DNA from: Boothiomyces macroporosus
Taxonomy: Eukaryota; Chytridiomycota; Chytridiomycetes; Rhizophydiales; Terramycetaceae
NCBI GenBank assembly: GCA_027604185.1
Contig: JADGKB010000027.1
Span: 62,001-126,000 of the forward strand
Direction: 5' to 3'
DNA: 64,000 nucleotides
The stretch's first letter is position 1. Each line of letters opens with the position of its first letter. The position numbers and the translations under genes are program-made. Of the stretch, positions 9,997-22,946 are shown in pieces. The notes under the pieces were generated by a model. It saw only the letters and a list, made by a program, of their open reading frames with translations, ran no database searches and had not been told where the DNA came from.

Positions 9997-12387
9997 ATGG
10001 AGTTTTTGTTTGGCAAAGCGGAAAAAGTAGCTCCAGATGCTTCATCGACTATCGACAAGCTATGTGACAGGGTAAGGGATTCCACTCTATTGGAAGATCG
10101 CCGTAGTGCAGTTCAAGGATTGCGGGGACTGGCTAGAGATTGGCAGGTGGTAATTCACTCGTAATATTAGCAAGTTGGGACTAAAGGAATGCCGGCATTA
10201 ACCACTGTATTACAAAATGATCGCATGGATGTTGAAATAATTAAACTCACATTGGAGACTTTGAATATACTTTGTTCCAACAATGGAGAAGATGAAATGG
10301 GGAAAACTTTGACAGAGATATTCGTAAAGGACCCACAGAATATCTCGCTGCTACTGGATATTCTAGCAGAGGTAGATTTCTATGTTCGATTCAATTGCGT
10401 TCAGCTCATTACCACTCTCTTTAACAATGTTGGAAACGCTTTACACGAGGGAATATTGACCAGTCCTCTAGGAATTTCCAGATTGATTGATTTGCTGGAT
10501 GATCGTCGTGAAATTATCCGAAATGGCAAGATTCGTGTTAACTGTAGATGGATTATTGCTCTTGATATCCCTCACAGCCAACAATGCAGATATTCAGAAA
10601 ATTGTTGCGTTCGAGAATGCCTTTGAAAGGCTATTCTCAATCATCTTTGACGAAGGATCGATAGAGGGGGATATTATTGTACAGGACTGCTTGCAATTGA
10701 TGCACAATCTGTTGAAGCACAATGCTTCCAATCAGAACCTCTTTAGGGAAACCAGTTGTATCAAAATGATTCCAAGGTTGCTGATGTACAAAGATGCTAA
10801 TGGCCAAGCGTACAGTATCGCACAAAGCAGAGAGGAGCTATCTGAACAGAAAATTGCCAATATTACGTCAGTGTTGGACTTGATACGTATATTAGTCGAA
10901 GGAAATAACCAAAATACCACCATCAATCAGAATTTGTTTGGACAATCTAACATGGTTGCAACTTTGTTTGAACTTGGAATGACAACACATATGCCTTTAA
11001 ACATTCGTATCCAAGCACTTTTGGCAGTTGGAGATGTTATTAAACTCCATGAAATTAACCGTGACCGATTTTCAAGATGCAGCGTAAAAATGTCTATACA
11101 AGCGGAACACTCTGGATTGCCAAATCAAAAACCTCCACCAGGAACGTTAACTCAAAGTGCAATGGCTCTTGTCCAAACAGCGATGGAAAAGAATCCGTTT
11201 GGCTTAAGAAGTGCTGCGACTTATGCTTTTAGATGTTTTATCGAAGATAACATGGAAGGACAAATTGCAATATCTACTTCCTTGAAACCTGCAAGCAACT
11301 CTGAAACGGGTAGTTTAATTATTTCCAATTTGCTTGATCTAACAACTGCAAGGAAAGATCCTTGGGTCGTATGGTTTGCTTCCAATATGCTTTTACACTC
11401 ATTACATAGAAATTTACATTCGCAAGACCTTGCATTGTCTGTCATATTCCAAGAGCATGGAGGTTATTTGCATTAACAATAGAAAGCATTTCACTGATCC
11501 ACAAAGTTTGTTACACACTTTTATGTGCAGGAAGAGACAATTTAGATGCAAAAGTTCAAATTGCATTACTTTCGTTACTGGCAGTTTGGTTGTTTGAAAA
11601 TACCAAAGTTGTAAAAGAATTTTTGTCGGAAGGATCAAACATTCAATACGTAAACAATATTAATTTAGTTGGTTGAACAAATTAATCATGCCTCTGGCAT
11701 AGACCCAGTCGTTCAAGGTTTAGCTGCTTTTCTGTATGGATTGGTATTTGAATTCAATGACGACAGCGAATCAGCTTTTACAAGGTTTGCATTCAGTTAA
11801 CCATAGAGCAAATCTCCAAAATGTCGTCAGTAGCCGTATTGGTGTTGACATATTTTTATCAAAAGTCCAGAGACTGAAGGAATCAAAATATTATTTATCA
11901 AAAGACGACGACTTTGAAAATCCATTTGACCCTGTATTCCTGGAATTCTTAAAGACTCACCTGGATCAAATTACAAGATCGGTAACAGTCTACAAGGCGC
12001 GGGTGGCATCCAGCAAGCCAAAACCTACTGGTATTGAGCAATTAACCAAGAAAATGGAATCGACAATCAAAACAAACTCAACACGTTGGCAAAGTCATTG
12101 CAAGATAGAGATGCGGAAATTGCTTTGCTACGTAAAGAGTTGGAACAGCTGAAATACGTAAAGAGATCTCCAGTAATCTTTTCTAACCATAGTCACCACA
12201 GCCAGCACAAACAGGGCGAGAAATAGAGCTATTGAGACAGCAGTTGATGGAAAAAGATGAAAAAGTAAAAGAAATCGAGGCAGAGCAAGAAGACTTACTC
12301 CTCTGTTTGGCAGACCAGGAGATTGAGATTCAAAACTTGAAAGAACGGCTAAAAAAGTATGGTGAAGTCTTTGAAGATGACGAATAA
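9997..12387 (+). CDS. USO1: Golgi vesicle tethering factor p115/Uso1
   Basis: A 748-aa tether that docks COPII vesicles at the ER-Golgi. Eight exons; introns at 10150-10170, 10526-10547 (GC-AG), 11463-11482, 11650-11668, 11785-11806, 12031-12050 and 12173-12192. The armadillo-repeat globular head is conserved: EDRRSAVQGLRGLARDW, then IVAFENAFERLFSII and QDCLQLMHNLLKHNASNQN, as in human p115. The C-terminus is a coiled coil ending in the family motif LLLCLADQEIEIQNLKERLK and an acidic tail EDDE, but the coil is short, so the protein is smaller than human p115 (about 960 aa) and far smaller than yeast Uso1. Confidence 0.95.
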
Positions 12388-12806
12388 AATCCATAGTACA
12401 TCCAACTTATTTCGCTGTTTACTGGGTCAATCATGATTTTGATGTATTCGTTTTCCTTGGAGCCAGTTATCATTGAATATCTATGAAATTTCGCTATCAA
12501 GTACTTTTATCAGTGCAAGCTGTTAATCTGAGTGCATTTCTCAAATTTAATAGCCTCCAAGATCGAGATGAGACCCACTTTTCTTGATACAGGGTAGTTG
12601 TGTTTGCATGCAGTTTAGCATTCTTAAAGAATTCCAAAATAACGGCACAGCTTAGTTGCAGACAAACCAAAACACGCAAATATTCAACATTAGCTCAATC
12701 TTGGAAAGCGGCAGATGGAAAATGACTCTCCCAAGATATTGAAGCTGCTCCAACGGAGAATTTGAGGATAAAGTGCACAGCTGTGGAAAATTTTCCCACA
12801 CTTCTC
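12388..12806. other. Intergenic stretch without a convincing gene
   Basis: This 419-bp gap separates USO1 from the peroxiredoxin gene. Fragments are open on both strands (a plus-strand run starting MKFRYQVLLSVQAVNL near 12482 and a minus-strand run with NAKLHANTTTLYQEKW near 12600), but I could not join any of them with the 19-24 nt intron rule into an ATG-to-stop gene. It may hold a small multi-exon gene, or only the 3' UTR and promoter. A weak CT-rich tract lies before the peroxiredoxin start. Confidence 0.4.
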
Positions 12807-13406
12807 ATGGTCAAGGCTAAAGCAGAAAAAGAAGCACCAGTAGCAACCCGATCTTCATCAAGACTTCAAGGAAAGACTGTTGAAGAACCAGTGGCAAAGA
12901 AAGTAAAGAAGGCTCCTGTAAAGGATGCTGAAGAAGAAGCTCCAGAAGAAAAACCAAGCAAGCACTTGAAGATCGGAGATCATATCCCCTCGATTGAATT
13001 AGAAACTGAAGATGGCGAAACTGTTGATTTGTTGGAGGTTGCCAAAGAATCCGGAGTAGTAGTCTTCTTTTATCCAAAAGCATCTACTCCTGGATGTACC
13101 ACTCAGGGCTGTACGTACAGGGATCATCACGCCAGCTTCGCGGATCTTGGATACAAGGTTTATGGGTGTTCCGCTGATTCTGTGAAAAGTCAATTGAATT
13201 TCAAAACAAAGCAAAACTTCAATTATTCCCTCTTTAGCGATCCTAAATTTAAACTGATTGGTGCAATTGGCGCAAAGGCCCCTGGCAACAAAGTAACTAG
13301 ATCGCGATTGGTGCTTGAAAAGGGAGGGAAAATCTTGGATATCCAGATCAAGGTTTCCCCAAAGAGCGATACTGCTGACGCATTGGAATTCATTAAAGGA
13401 TTGTAA
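12807..13406 (+). CDS. Nuclear-type peroxiredoxin Q/BCP (Dot5-like)
   Basis: A 199-aa intronless thiol peroxidase of the PrxQ/BCP class that reduces hydroperoxides using thioredoxin. The peroxidatic site is FFYPKASTPGCTTQGCTYRD, with the peroxidatic cysteine in PGCT and the resolving cysteine five residues later, the usual alpha-helix-2 arrangement. About 60 N-terminal residues form a lysine/alanine/glutamate-rich tail with a nuclear-signal-like KKVKKAPVK, as in yeast nuclear Dot5. The core begins LKIGDHIPSIELETEDG. Start is the ATG at 12807 (MVKAKAEK); an upstream in-frame TTG is not used. Nuclear location is inferred from the tail. Confidence 0.9.
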   Translation: MVKAKAEKEAPVATRSSSRLQGKTVEEPVAKKVKKAPVKDAEEEAPEEKPSKHLKIGDHIPSIELETEDGETVDLLEVAKESGVVVFFYPKASTPGCTTQGCTYRDHHASFADLGYKVYGCSADSVKSQLNFKTKQNFNYSLFSDPKFKLIGAIGAKAPGNKVTRSRLVLEKGGKILDIQIKVSPKSDTADALEFIKGL

Positions 13407-13490
13407 AGATAATAAATAGTCTGCCTTTGAAATGTGGCTGTGATGATAATTGGGAATTCTTTACAAAAAAAGAGAACTCTTCAAAAGTTT

Positions 13491-14838
13491 ATGAATACAA
13501 GTACTGGCTCTCAAGCGAAACCAAATTCAAACGTCAAACCGCAATTCAAAATTAAGCAACGGAAGGTGAGTGCGATCTAATTCCAGAGAGAACTAGTATC
13601 GAAATTCGAACCTGAACAATTTAGAGACAAATTAATTGCATTATTACCTGAAAACGAAAATGAAATTGAAGCCTATAGTAGCGTGTTGGAAGAGAATGAA
13701 TCAAAACTGGACTTTAAAAAGTATATCGAGCCTTTCTTTGAGATTTTTGTATTCGGAGGGTTAATGGGTAAATTAGTGAATAACAATAGGACCTGGTGGG
13801 ATGATATCTGAAAAGGGGATTAATCCGTTTAGTATTTTTTCAGCAGATGACACTATCGAATCAATCAAGCCTCGTGTTTTGATTTTGGTGTAAAGATTCT
13901 TTAAAGTAGGAAATTGGCAAGGAGGTTAAAGTACATTCCAAAGATGTTGGAAGAACGCCTTTCTGCGTTTCTGTTGTACATCAACAAATTTGGGGAGAAC
14001 TGGAGAAAGTTGGCGATTGCATGTGCATTATTCACTACTCAAGGGCTAGTACCCATTTCAATCTTGGAAAGCACCCTTAAAGATCATTTAATCAACTCAG
14101 GCACTCTTTAATCTAATCAATAGGGAGTAGTTTATCTTTCTTGACCTTGTATCTCCAAGTTTTTCTCAAGGATCAATCAATTAGTCAATTGACGTCCTCA
14201 TTGCGCAAAGCCCAATTCTATGGAAGATTGATTGAATTTTTTCCACAAAGCAAAAGGTCAGACGATGCTTTATATAAGCATTTGGACGAATGTGGGTTGA
14301 AAGAAGTTTCAGATTATTGCAAAAAGCAACAAAAGCACGAAATCAAAACGCAATTGGCGTTGGAATTGAATGAAATGACTTTGCATGGGAATATTTCTAA
14401 AGTAATATATAGTAACACTAGGTCACTCCCTTCCTTAAAGAAAAGATGAAAGTGTACAAATGGAGTGAAAATGAAGTTCCACCACTATTGTGGGATAATT
14501 TGGTAAACCAACTTGACTATTCTCGCTTGGATCAAGTTGAAAATGGAATCATTAAATTGATCAACTTGTGGAGCCCGGTACTAAAATCATTTTGCTCCAT
14601 GTCAAAATCCGAATTGACGCTGTTGCTGAAAATCCAGGCTTGCGTTTATGAAAATGCCAAAATTTTAAGGTATTTCAAGGTCATTGTTGAACAATTGCAC
14701 AAGAATGGTGTCCTTTCCGACAGCTGCATTCTTTATTGGTATGAAAAAGGTGCTGCACCCCAAGGAAAAACTGTATTGCTCAAGCAAATGGAACCATTCG
14801 CGACCTGGCTAGGAGAACAAGAAAGCGATGATGAATAA
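13491..14838 (+). CDS. BZW: BZW/eIF5-mimic protein (5MP) with W2 domain
   Basis: A 413-aa translation regulator of the basic-leucine-zipper-and-W2 family, which competes with eIF5 for eIF2/eIF3 and tightens start-codon choice. Six exons; introns 13566-13586, 13768-13789, 13890-13909, 14101-14123 (GC-AG, 23 nt) and 14402-14421. The length matches human BZW (419 aa). Diagnostic stretches: GGLMGPGGMISEKG, FSADDTIESIKPRV, LARRLKYIPKMLEERL, then in the W2 HEAT domain ISQLTSSLRKAQFYGRLIEF, CGLKEVSDYCKKQQ and the end AILYWYEKG-like ILYWYEKGAAPQGKTVLLKQ with an acidic tail ESDDE that binds eIF2-beta. Confidence 0.94.
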
Positions 14839-14923
14839 ATAGTTCTTTTCCTATGTTTGGATTTGCAAATTGAAAGCTGCTATTTCAAGTGATCAATAGT
14901 ACTGAAAATGAATTTATTAAGGT

Positions 14924-15850
14924 TCAAAATACCCAGTTTCCACTGTAAACTTGGATGTTGTTGATCAAGAAATAGGCTTCTGTGAGGGAAGTTGCGGAAT
15001 TCTTTATATAGTCATTGCAAGTTCCAAGGTTTGGACAATAAATAGAAAACGTTGTTCCCGCATAGTCCCCACAAAAAGTCAAATTAATGATAAAGTACAA
15101 GTCTCTAAAATATCCAGCGGAGCAGGTAGGAGAAAATTTGTAACTTACAATAGGCGGCCCCCATAATGAAGGTGTAGGCTGCCCAATCTGGATATCATTT
15201 GGTATATTGTTGCGAGTAAATTGCCAATATTTAATATAGCCTGTGCTGGTAGGCACCCATTCTAAAACTACCACTCCACCACCAAGGTTGTTGAATCCAG
15301 TTCCAAATGTGTTTGCTTGTTGAACTATCGTTTGGCATCCAGCATTATTAGTAATATCGCAAGTATTTCCGTTCATGAAACAGCCGCTGGTGGTATGAAG
15401 TGAAAAGACGTTTGTACCAGTGCCGTGTACACCTTCTATGATATCTATTTCTCCTTTAAAAGGCCAAGGTGGGGCTGTCATCCAAATTGCAGGCCATGAA
15501 CCGCAGCCAGCTGGCAGATGAGCAACATCAAAGATAAACAAACCTCCTAAAAATGTTTGAATAGAGTTGATTCTAACGCTGTTTGGAATGCCACTTATTG
15601 CGTCGTGTTTTGCGGCAATCTTGACTTGAGCGTTGATTGGATCGTACGTAATCAATCCCAAGCTCTTTGCTGTCGGTCCATCTACATAGTTTACCTGTCC
15701 ATTAGAAGGGTCTGGTGCGGAAAAGAAACTGAACCCGTCTCCGTTGGCGATTTGTAAAGCGCTATACTGTCTTTGAAGGGTATAAGTGTACCCCAATACA
15801 TGAGTGCATAACAAAAATATGACGTTCATGTTCAACATTTTTCGAAACAT
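14924..15850 (-). CDS. Secreted GH16 endo-beta-1,3(4)-glucanase
   Basis: An intronless glycoside hydrolase family 16 enzyme expected to cleave mixed-linked or beta-1,3-glucans. A signal peptide (MNVIFLLCTHVLGYTY core) precedes the jelly-roll domain. The catalytic signature EIDIIEG carries the nucleophile and acid/base glutamates in the ExDxxE arrangement, preceded by GSWPAIWMTAPPWPFKG and followed by NVFSLHTTSGC, as in fungal GH16 proteins. A second conserved block is LTFCGDYAGTTF. The frame stays open to an ATG at 15916, but starts at 15850 or 15838 give a better signal peptide. Role could be remodelling its own wall or digesting food or host walls. Confidence 0.9.
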   Translation of the reverse strand: MFRKMLNMNVIFLLCTHVLGYTYTLQRQYSALQIANGDGFSFFSAPDPSNGQVNYVDGPTAKSLGLITYDPINAQVKIAAKHDAISGIPNSVRINSIQTFLGGLFIFDVAHLPAGCGSWPAIWMTAPPWPFKGEIDIIEGVHGTGTNVFSLHTTSGCFMNGNTCDITNNAGCQTIVQQANTFGTGFNNLGGGVVVLEWVPTSTGYIKYWQFTRNNIPNDIQIGQPTPSLWGPPIVSYKFSPTCSAGYFRDLYFIINLTFCGDYAGTTFSIYCPNLGTCNDYIKNSATSLTEAYFLINNIQVYSGNWVF

Positions 15851-16062
15851 GTTTGTTTTAATATAGCGCGTGTCTGAAGCTCCGATTGAGGCGGACTGAC
15901 AATAACCACTATGCATGATAGCGACTAGCGAGTAAATTTATCTTATTGCGTGTCCATGCGCATACATTTTAATCTGGGATATTAAAACTGTCACCAAATT
16001 AAAAACCAAATTTTTCCTTTTTCGATGGACGAGTAACCTCCGTTAATAATAGAAAGTTAGGG

Positions 16063-16379
16063 TCAAAGAGACCGCATACTCCCAGTAAACAAAAGTAAAT
16101 TCGTTATAACAAAGGCAAATACCATTGGCGGCGGGAATCGTCCATTCAATCCACATAAGCAATTCGTATGGATGTTTGGTGTATAATACCAATCCGCATC
16201 CCGAAGGATCAAAGCAGGCAGTACTTGAGTTTAATGTAGATGGAATATGATGATGCACAGCAGAAATATGTAGAGAATGAATTGAAAAACGCACAGTCGT
16301 TTGGAGCAAGTTGGATAGTTGCCCCCAAAGCCAGCATAGGAAATGCTATTATACCAGTAATGCCAAGGAAATAAAACAT
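16063..16379 (-). CDS. Tentative small secreted/membrane protein
   Basis: An ATG at 16379, only 3 bp past the Mis12 stop, opens a signal-like sequence MFYFLGITGIIAFPMLALGA followed by a cysteine-containing stretch. The frame closes unless a 35-nt intron (16224-16258) is removed; this gives 93 aa with a second hydrophobic segment near the end (PPMVFAFVITNLLLFTG). That intron is longer than all others here, so the model is doubtful. No family is recognised. It may instead be a short single-exon protein or noncoding. Confidence 0.3.
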
Positions 16380-16382
16380 TTA

Positions 16383-17206
16383 TTAACGATCAACAAGAAC
16401 AGCATTAACTTGTTCAAGTGCTTTTGCAGATCCAATCATTAGTGCGTCCCTATATTCGCTAGTGATGTCCCAAGCAGATAGCGGATTAGCGTCTTCGCCT
16501 TTGCGCTTCTTTAGATGGTGCATGATTTCTGAATCAACATATCTGGTATTTGGAACGGTAGAGAAGTTAGACCAGTCCAAATCGCCTGTTCGTTGTTCAA
16601 TAGTATTCATAAGTTTATCTGACGATTCATAATCCGAGTTTAACTTAGAGATCGTGTCAGACACTGGTTCCAATTCAGCTTGCTGCGCAATTTCATGCAT
16701 CTCCAGCAACTTTTGATTCAAATCCCGTAATTGAGCAAGTTGCTGATCTACTATTTCTTCATGTTCCTTTAGTTTAAGAGATAAATATCGTTGCTGGATT
16801 ATAAACAAGTTACTGCTATCCGTTTAGCCCTGCTTTCATCCAAAGCCAGACCAATTATTTCTTCATCATGCTCCGTGATATTGAAATCATATCCCTGTAT
16901 TAGCAACTATTACTTGGTAGTGAGGCAGTATATATGGCTTTCTGAAATTAAAGACGTTGTTCAATACAAATAATTCAAATCTATCGAATCTCGCATCAAT
17001 AGACTGTTCAGCCAACGATTCTATCTCGGCCATTTCCTATATAAAATATAACGTACACGTTGAGTTTCCTTTAAACCGATTTTATCTTCAAGTTGGATTT
17101 CAAGGTTGTAGAGTGATTTCTGCAGCGAGCTGTTTGCGATTTCCAATACTTTGTCAAAGAAATGAATAGGTGCGAATCCTAAATGTTCTACAAGCTGTTC
17201 AGTCAT
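16383..17206 (-). CDS. MIS12: Kinetochore protein Mis12/Mtw1
   Basis: A 254-aa coiled-coil subunit of the MIND/Mis12 complex that joins the inner kinetochore to Ndc80. Four exons with introns at 17037-17056, 16895-16913 and 16794-16813. The N-terminus TEQLVEHLGFAPIHFFDKVL matches the Mtw1 head (TEHLGYPPISLVDDII), and ESLAEQSIDARFDRFELFVL with the following NNV matches Mtw1 ESLLENSVDKNFDKLELYVLRNV. Long helices follow (LKEHEEIVDQQLAQLRDLNQ). The length is close to fungal Mtw1. The stop is 3 bp from a possible downstream start. Confidence 0.9.
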
Positions 17207-17247
17207 TGGAGATTAAGAAAAGATTTTGGACAAGTGAAAAATATTTA

Positions 17248-19536
17248 TTACCAGTCAGACCCTGCGACTCTAAATAGCTCTGCATATTCAAAGTATTTTC
17301 TAAGTTAAAACAATCTTACGTAATATTGCGGTAAGTGGATTGAGGGACATTCAAAGCAACGAGTGCGTTCTGTACTTTTGCCAGTCCGTTGATGCTAATC
17401 AGTTTGAAAATGCTACTAGCTACAGGACTTGGATACACCTCTTCATTAAAAGTACGGTCGAGACAACTAACTAACCGAACCACACATTGAAGACACGGAG
17501 TAATGTTCCCTTCCTCAGCGTGCAGCTTTGTCACTGTTAACAAAGCTTGGGTAGACAATCGCTGATCTAGCGATATCTTTAGCGCATCTTTTGCATCCTC
17601 TATCTTGTGAAGACGGAGAGACAGGTTTGCAAATATTTCCCACTCTGCAGCTGTTTTGCGATGGGTAGAAATGTTCATATTCGACGTAGACGCGGTGGTA
17701 GCAGTTTGAAGTTCTTTTTTGTACAGCCCCAATTCCTATCGTCAGTATCAATTACTTGTTTAAGTGCAGTAAAGATTCTGAGATCGTTATATAGAACCAT
17801 GAATAAGTTATCAAGCCATTTTTCACACAGTCTTTTGTGTTTGAAAGTGAAATTTACACCAGTGAATGGTAATCTTGGATTATTAGCAACTCTAGTAGCT
17901 CCTGGTTGCTCGAAAGCATTCTTCAAGTTTGGATTAGCACTTGCTTTCTTTACAAGATCGTCGATCGCAATTCTTCCCTTCTTTTTAGGTGAAGTGTCGC
18001 TATTGTTATCATCCAAAGAAATGTTTTCCATTGTAAGCTCTTCTTCCTCATCTTGTTTTGAAAGTTGGGTAGTAACATTCTGACTTTCTTCTTCAGCAAT
18101 GGCACGATGTATTCTATACTCGTCCTCCATAACAAACACTTTTGATCGATATTTCAACAATTCATCCCAGCCAACTTTGTGCGCAATCTTGGTCAAGATT
18201 TTATAAGCTCTGCTGAATGTTCCTCTCAGAGTTAAAGACGGAAGTCTTTTCAATTCTGGATGAACTTCTGCTTCGCGAGGGTCGTTTTCTTCAGCCAAAG
18301 TACCGTGGTGATTTGGTCCTGTTTTTGGATCGTAAGGAACAGTTAATGTTGCAGGATCGGGCTTGAGGGGTAAATGAACTCTAGCGGGTGCTGGTAGTCT
18401 ATGAGCATCTTTTTCAGTAAAGGTAAACATTGGACAAGAATTTAAAGAGAGCAAAGCAGACTCGTAGTCTTCAATCTCCATGTAAATCTCTGCCAACTTT
18501 TCCCAGACAATGTATTCGGATGGAGCTCTAGTTACTGCTAATTTGGCAAGCCTTAGAGCTTTGTCGTATTGTTTCTGCATTAAAGTGGTTATACCTTTGT
18601 GCACAAAAAACCAGCCTGAACAATCAACAAATAGTATGGAACTGGGAATTTTTGACTTGCTTCGTACATTACTTTTACTGCTTTCAACTCTTCATCTGCC
18701 ATCTTAATTATGAAATACCTGATCCCAAGTATGTTTGCGCGAGAACCGCTCCAACTTCAGGATCTTCTACAAATAAAGTTGAAAAGAACGCCGAAGCATC
18801 GTGCAATCTTCCTGCATTAGTAAAATATTTCAATATTCCATCTACCAAATGATTTGAAGATACTGTAGGAACTTGAACTTCTGACTTTGATCCCAATTGC
18901 CAGCCTTTGAAATATTCTGCTGCGGCAGCTTCTAAAAATCTCTTTTCCAATTTGATAGTTGGGAGTGGATCAAGCTTCCTTAATCCCAAAAGAGGTTCAA
19001 CACCTTCTTCCATCTGGTCGTCATGGATTGCTCTCAATACAGCTGATACATAGGTTTCTTGCCATATCGCAGCAGTGTTTGTAATTTCATGTTTGTCTCC
19101 TCTTAAATCAATCACGTATGCTTCAACTCCCCCAGGAATTTTAATATCTACACGTAAATCTACTCTTGAAAATGCATTGAAACAGCAGTATGTCCCTCCT
19201 GTAATTTTCCATGGATTTGCTTTTCCTCCTGCGAGCCCCTTTTGTTAATCATATTTACAAGCATATAAGTAAGCGAGTTTAAATACGCTGAAAACGTTGC
19301 TGATGAAGACGCATCAACACCGAGTACAAAGTGATAAGAGCCAATCTTGATTAGTCTATCGTTACTTGTGAGATTGTTGATTTGGGATTCGTCTTTACAA
19401 CATGACACAAATCTGGTGGTCCTAATTCCCTAAAAGTTGTCAATGATTCCGTTCTAGCTTGAAGACATTCTCCCAGCGTGGTTTCAAAAAATTCTGGAAC
19501 TCCTCTCAAGACACATGGATCCGCTTGTATTACCAT
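17248..19536 (-). CDS. ChAP family exomer cargo adaptor (Bud7/Bch1-like)
   Basis: A 721-aa Chs5-Arf1-binding protein, part of the fungal exomer that carries chitin synthase and other cargo from the trans-Golgi to the surface. Seven exons; introns 19346-19365, 19239-19258, 18696-18718, 18575-18594, 17736-17755 and 17300-17319. Hallmarks: RELGPPDLCHVV, YHFVLGVDASSSATFSAYLN, PGGVEAYVIDLRG, TPR-like region APSEYIVWEKLAEIYMEIED with ALLSLNSCPMFT, GWDELLKYRSKVFVMEDEYR, LPFTGVNFTFKHKRLCEKWL and the C-terminal INGLAKVQNALVALNVP. Exomer ChAPs are essentially fungal, which is a main reason to place this genome with fungi. Confidence 0.93.
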
Positions 19537-21498
<1,962 letters not shown>

Positions 21499-21512
21499 AC
21501 AGATAAGCAAAA

Positions 21513-22649
21513 TTATGTATTTTTAAACTCTTCAACTACAATAGGCCGTTTCTCAAATGAGGCTTCCATGATATTCGATTCTTTCAGCGAGTTTTCAGCT
21601 GGCTTGTCATTCTTTCTTGGGATAATAGCTACATAAGTCTTTGGGAATATTCCAATTCTGCCTTCTTGCGAACGTCCTCTCCACCAATCACATGGTTGGT
21701 TTGTTTGAGGATCAACTTTGGACAAGATTGCGATTAAATCTCCTTTTTTGAACGGTAGATCGGTGGGCTCCATGGATTGAAAGTCATACAAAGCTTTGCA
21801 AAATTCCAAGTTGCTGATATCCGCTGGTCCAATTTGAGCTGGTGGTAGTGCTGGTTTATTCTTTTCCAGGTGCTTGATCAGGCGTGATATTAACCATGGG
21901 AGACCAATTACCATTCCCAAAAATACAATTAATGGTTTCTTTGATGGTTTTGGTCCTTGTTTTGCAAAATCTTTAAACGAGTCTGAATTCAATTCACTTG
22001 GATCTATTGGTGGTTGTTTGCCAACTGCCCGGTATAAGAATCGCTTTGCAGAATTGTATAATGCAATGATGGAGAATACTTGGCCTAAATAGTTTCGAAG
22101 GTGGCCAAATTGTTCTGCCACACCAATCATTGCCATAAACGAGGAATGGGTTGCGAAAAATGTAGATTCGAGCATCTGTGCAAATCCACCAAAGCTTTGA
22201 ACAATTTGGTCCAGCACTTGGAAAGTAGATTGGGTAGACTGCTCCATTCTTTGTGTGAGGGACATGTCCCCGTCAGGCCCCATCATCATTGGTCTTCTCA
22301 TACCATACATGCTATTTCCATACACTCCTCCTCCATACATTCCGCTGCCATAAGAATTATATCCTCCATATCCAAATCTATTCATTCCCCCACCATAGGA
22401 GTTGTAACCTCCATATCCGCCGTAGCCTGAATTATAACCACCATAGCCAGAATTATAATTATTATATCCTGTACCGTAGCCGGTATTTCCATAGGAATTG
22501 AAACCACCTGAAATTAACACTGAATTACGATTTGCTAGTGATGTGGGTCTTGTTGGTAACTCGGGCTGGGGTTCAGTGTTACCTGAAATAGGCAATGGAG
22601 CGCTAGTTGCTGGTTGACTAGTTTCCCAAGGTTTTTGTGGACTTTGCAT
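21513..22649 (-). CDS. PEX13: Peroxisomal docking protein PEX13
   Basis: A 378-aa intronless peroxisomal membrane protein that forms the PEX5/PEX7 docking and import pore. The N-terminal third is a glycine/tyrosine/asparagine-rich YG-repeat (YNSGYGGYNSGYGGYGGYNS), the phase-separating segment of known PEX13 proteins. Two membrane segments follow (around LGQVFSIIALYNSAKRFLYR and PLIVFLGMVIGLPWLI), then an SH3 domain ALYDFQSMEPTDLPFKKGD with CDWWRGR and GIFPKTYV that binds PEX14 and PEX5. Only 14 bp separate it from the convergent aspartate kinase. With PEX16 in the same window it shows that peroxisomes are retained. Confidence 0.94.
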   Translation of the reverse strand: MQSPQKPWETSQPATSAPLPISGNTEPQPELPTRPTSLANRNSVLISGGFNSYGNTGYGTGYNNYNSGYGGYNSGYGGYGGYNSYGGGMNRFGYGGYNSYGSGMYGGGVYGNSMYGMRRPMMMGPDGDMSLTQRMEQSTQSTFQVLDQIVQSFGGFAQMLESTFFATHSSFMAMIGVAEQFGHLRNYLGQVFSIIALYNSAKRFLYRAVGKQPPIDPSELNSDSFKDFAKQGPKPSKKPLIVFLGMVIGLPWLISRLIKHLEKNKPALPPAQIGPADISNLEFCKALYDFQSMEPTDLPFKKGDLIAILSKVDPQTNQPCDWWRGRSQEGRIGIFPKTYVAIIPRKNDKPAENSLKESNIMEASFEKRPIVVEEFKNT

Positions 22650-22946
22650 TCAAAGTTTTTTGATAGAAAAATCACAAGACGAGATGGGGCGTGATGAAAC
22701 TCTCTTCGGGCGAGTCATTTGGATCTCTGCAGATAATGAATTCAAACAAGAAAACATTGGAATTACCGCAGATTGAAATTATTGCCACTGCTGGAATTTG
22801 AATATCAGCCCAGATGCACTTTCACAAGGGATGTTTCCTGTGAAGAAACTTGGGAATCTCGTCAAACTAATGCGAGATTCTGGAGAGTGAATTTTACCTG
22901 CTGTTCATTTCTCCGTATAGAAAGTTAAATTTTTTGATTTCACTCC

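Noticed and set aside
12497..12679. Minus-strand frame thought to be a dynein light chain or elongin C
   Set aside because: Similarity by eye was not sustained and no intron scheme made a complete gene.
14981..15150. Possible intron inside GH16 at the GTAAGT near the FSPTC region
   Set aside because: Removal would delete cysteine and CSAG residues that align with fungal GH16 proteins; the exon is open without it.
17607..18083. 158-aa plus-strand ORF opposite ChAP
   Set aside because: ChAP exon is strongly supported on the minus strand; no independent evidence.
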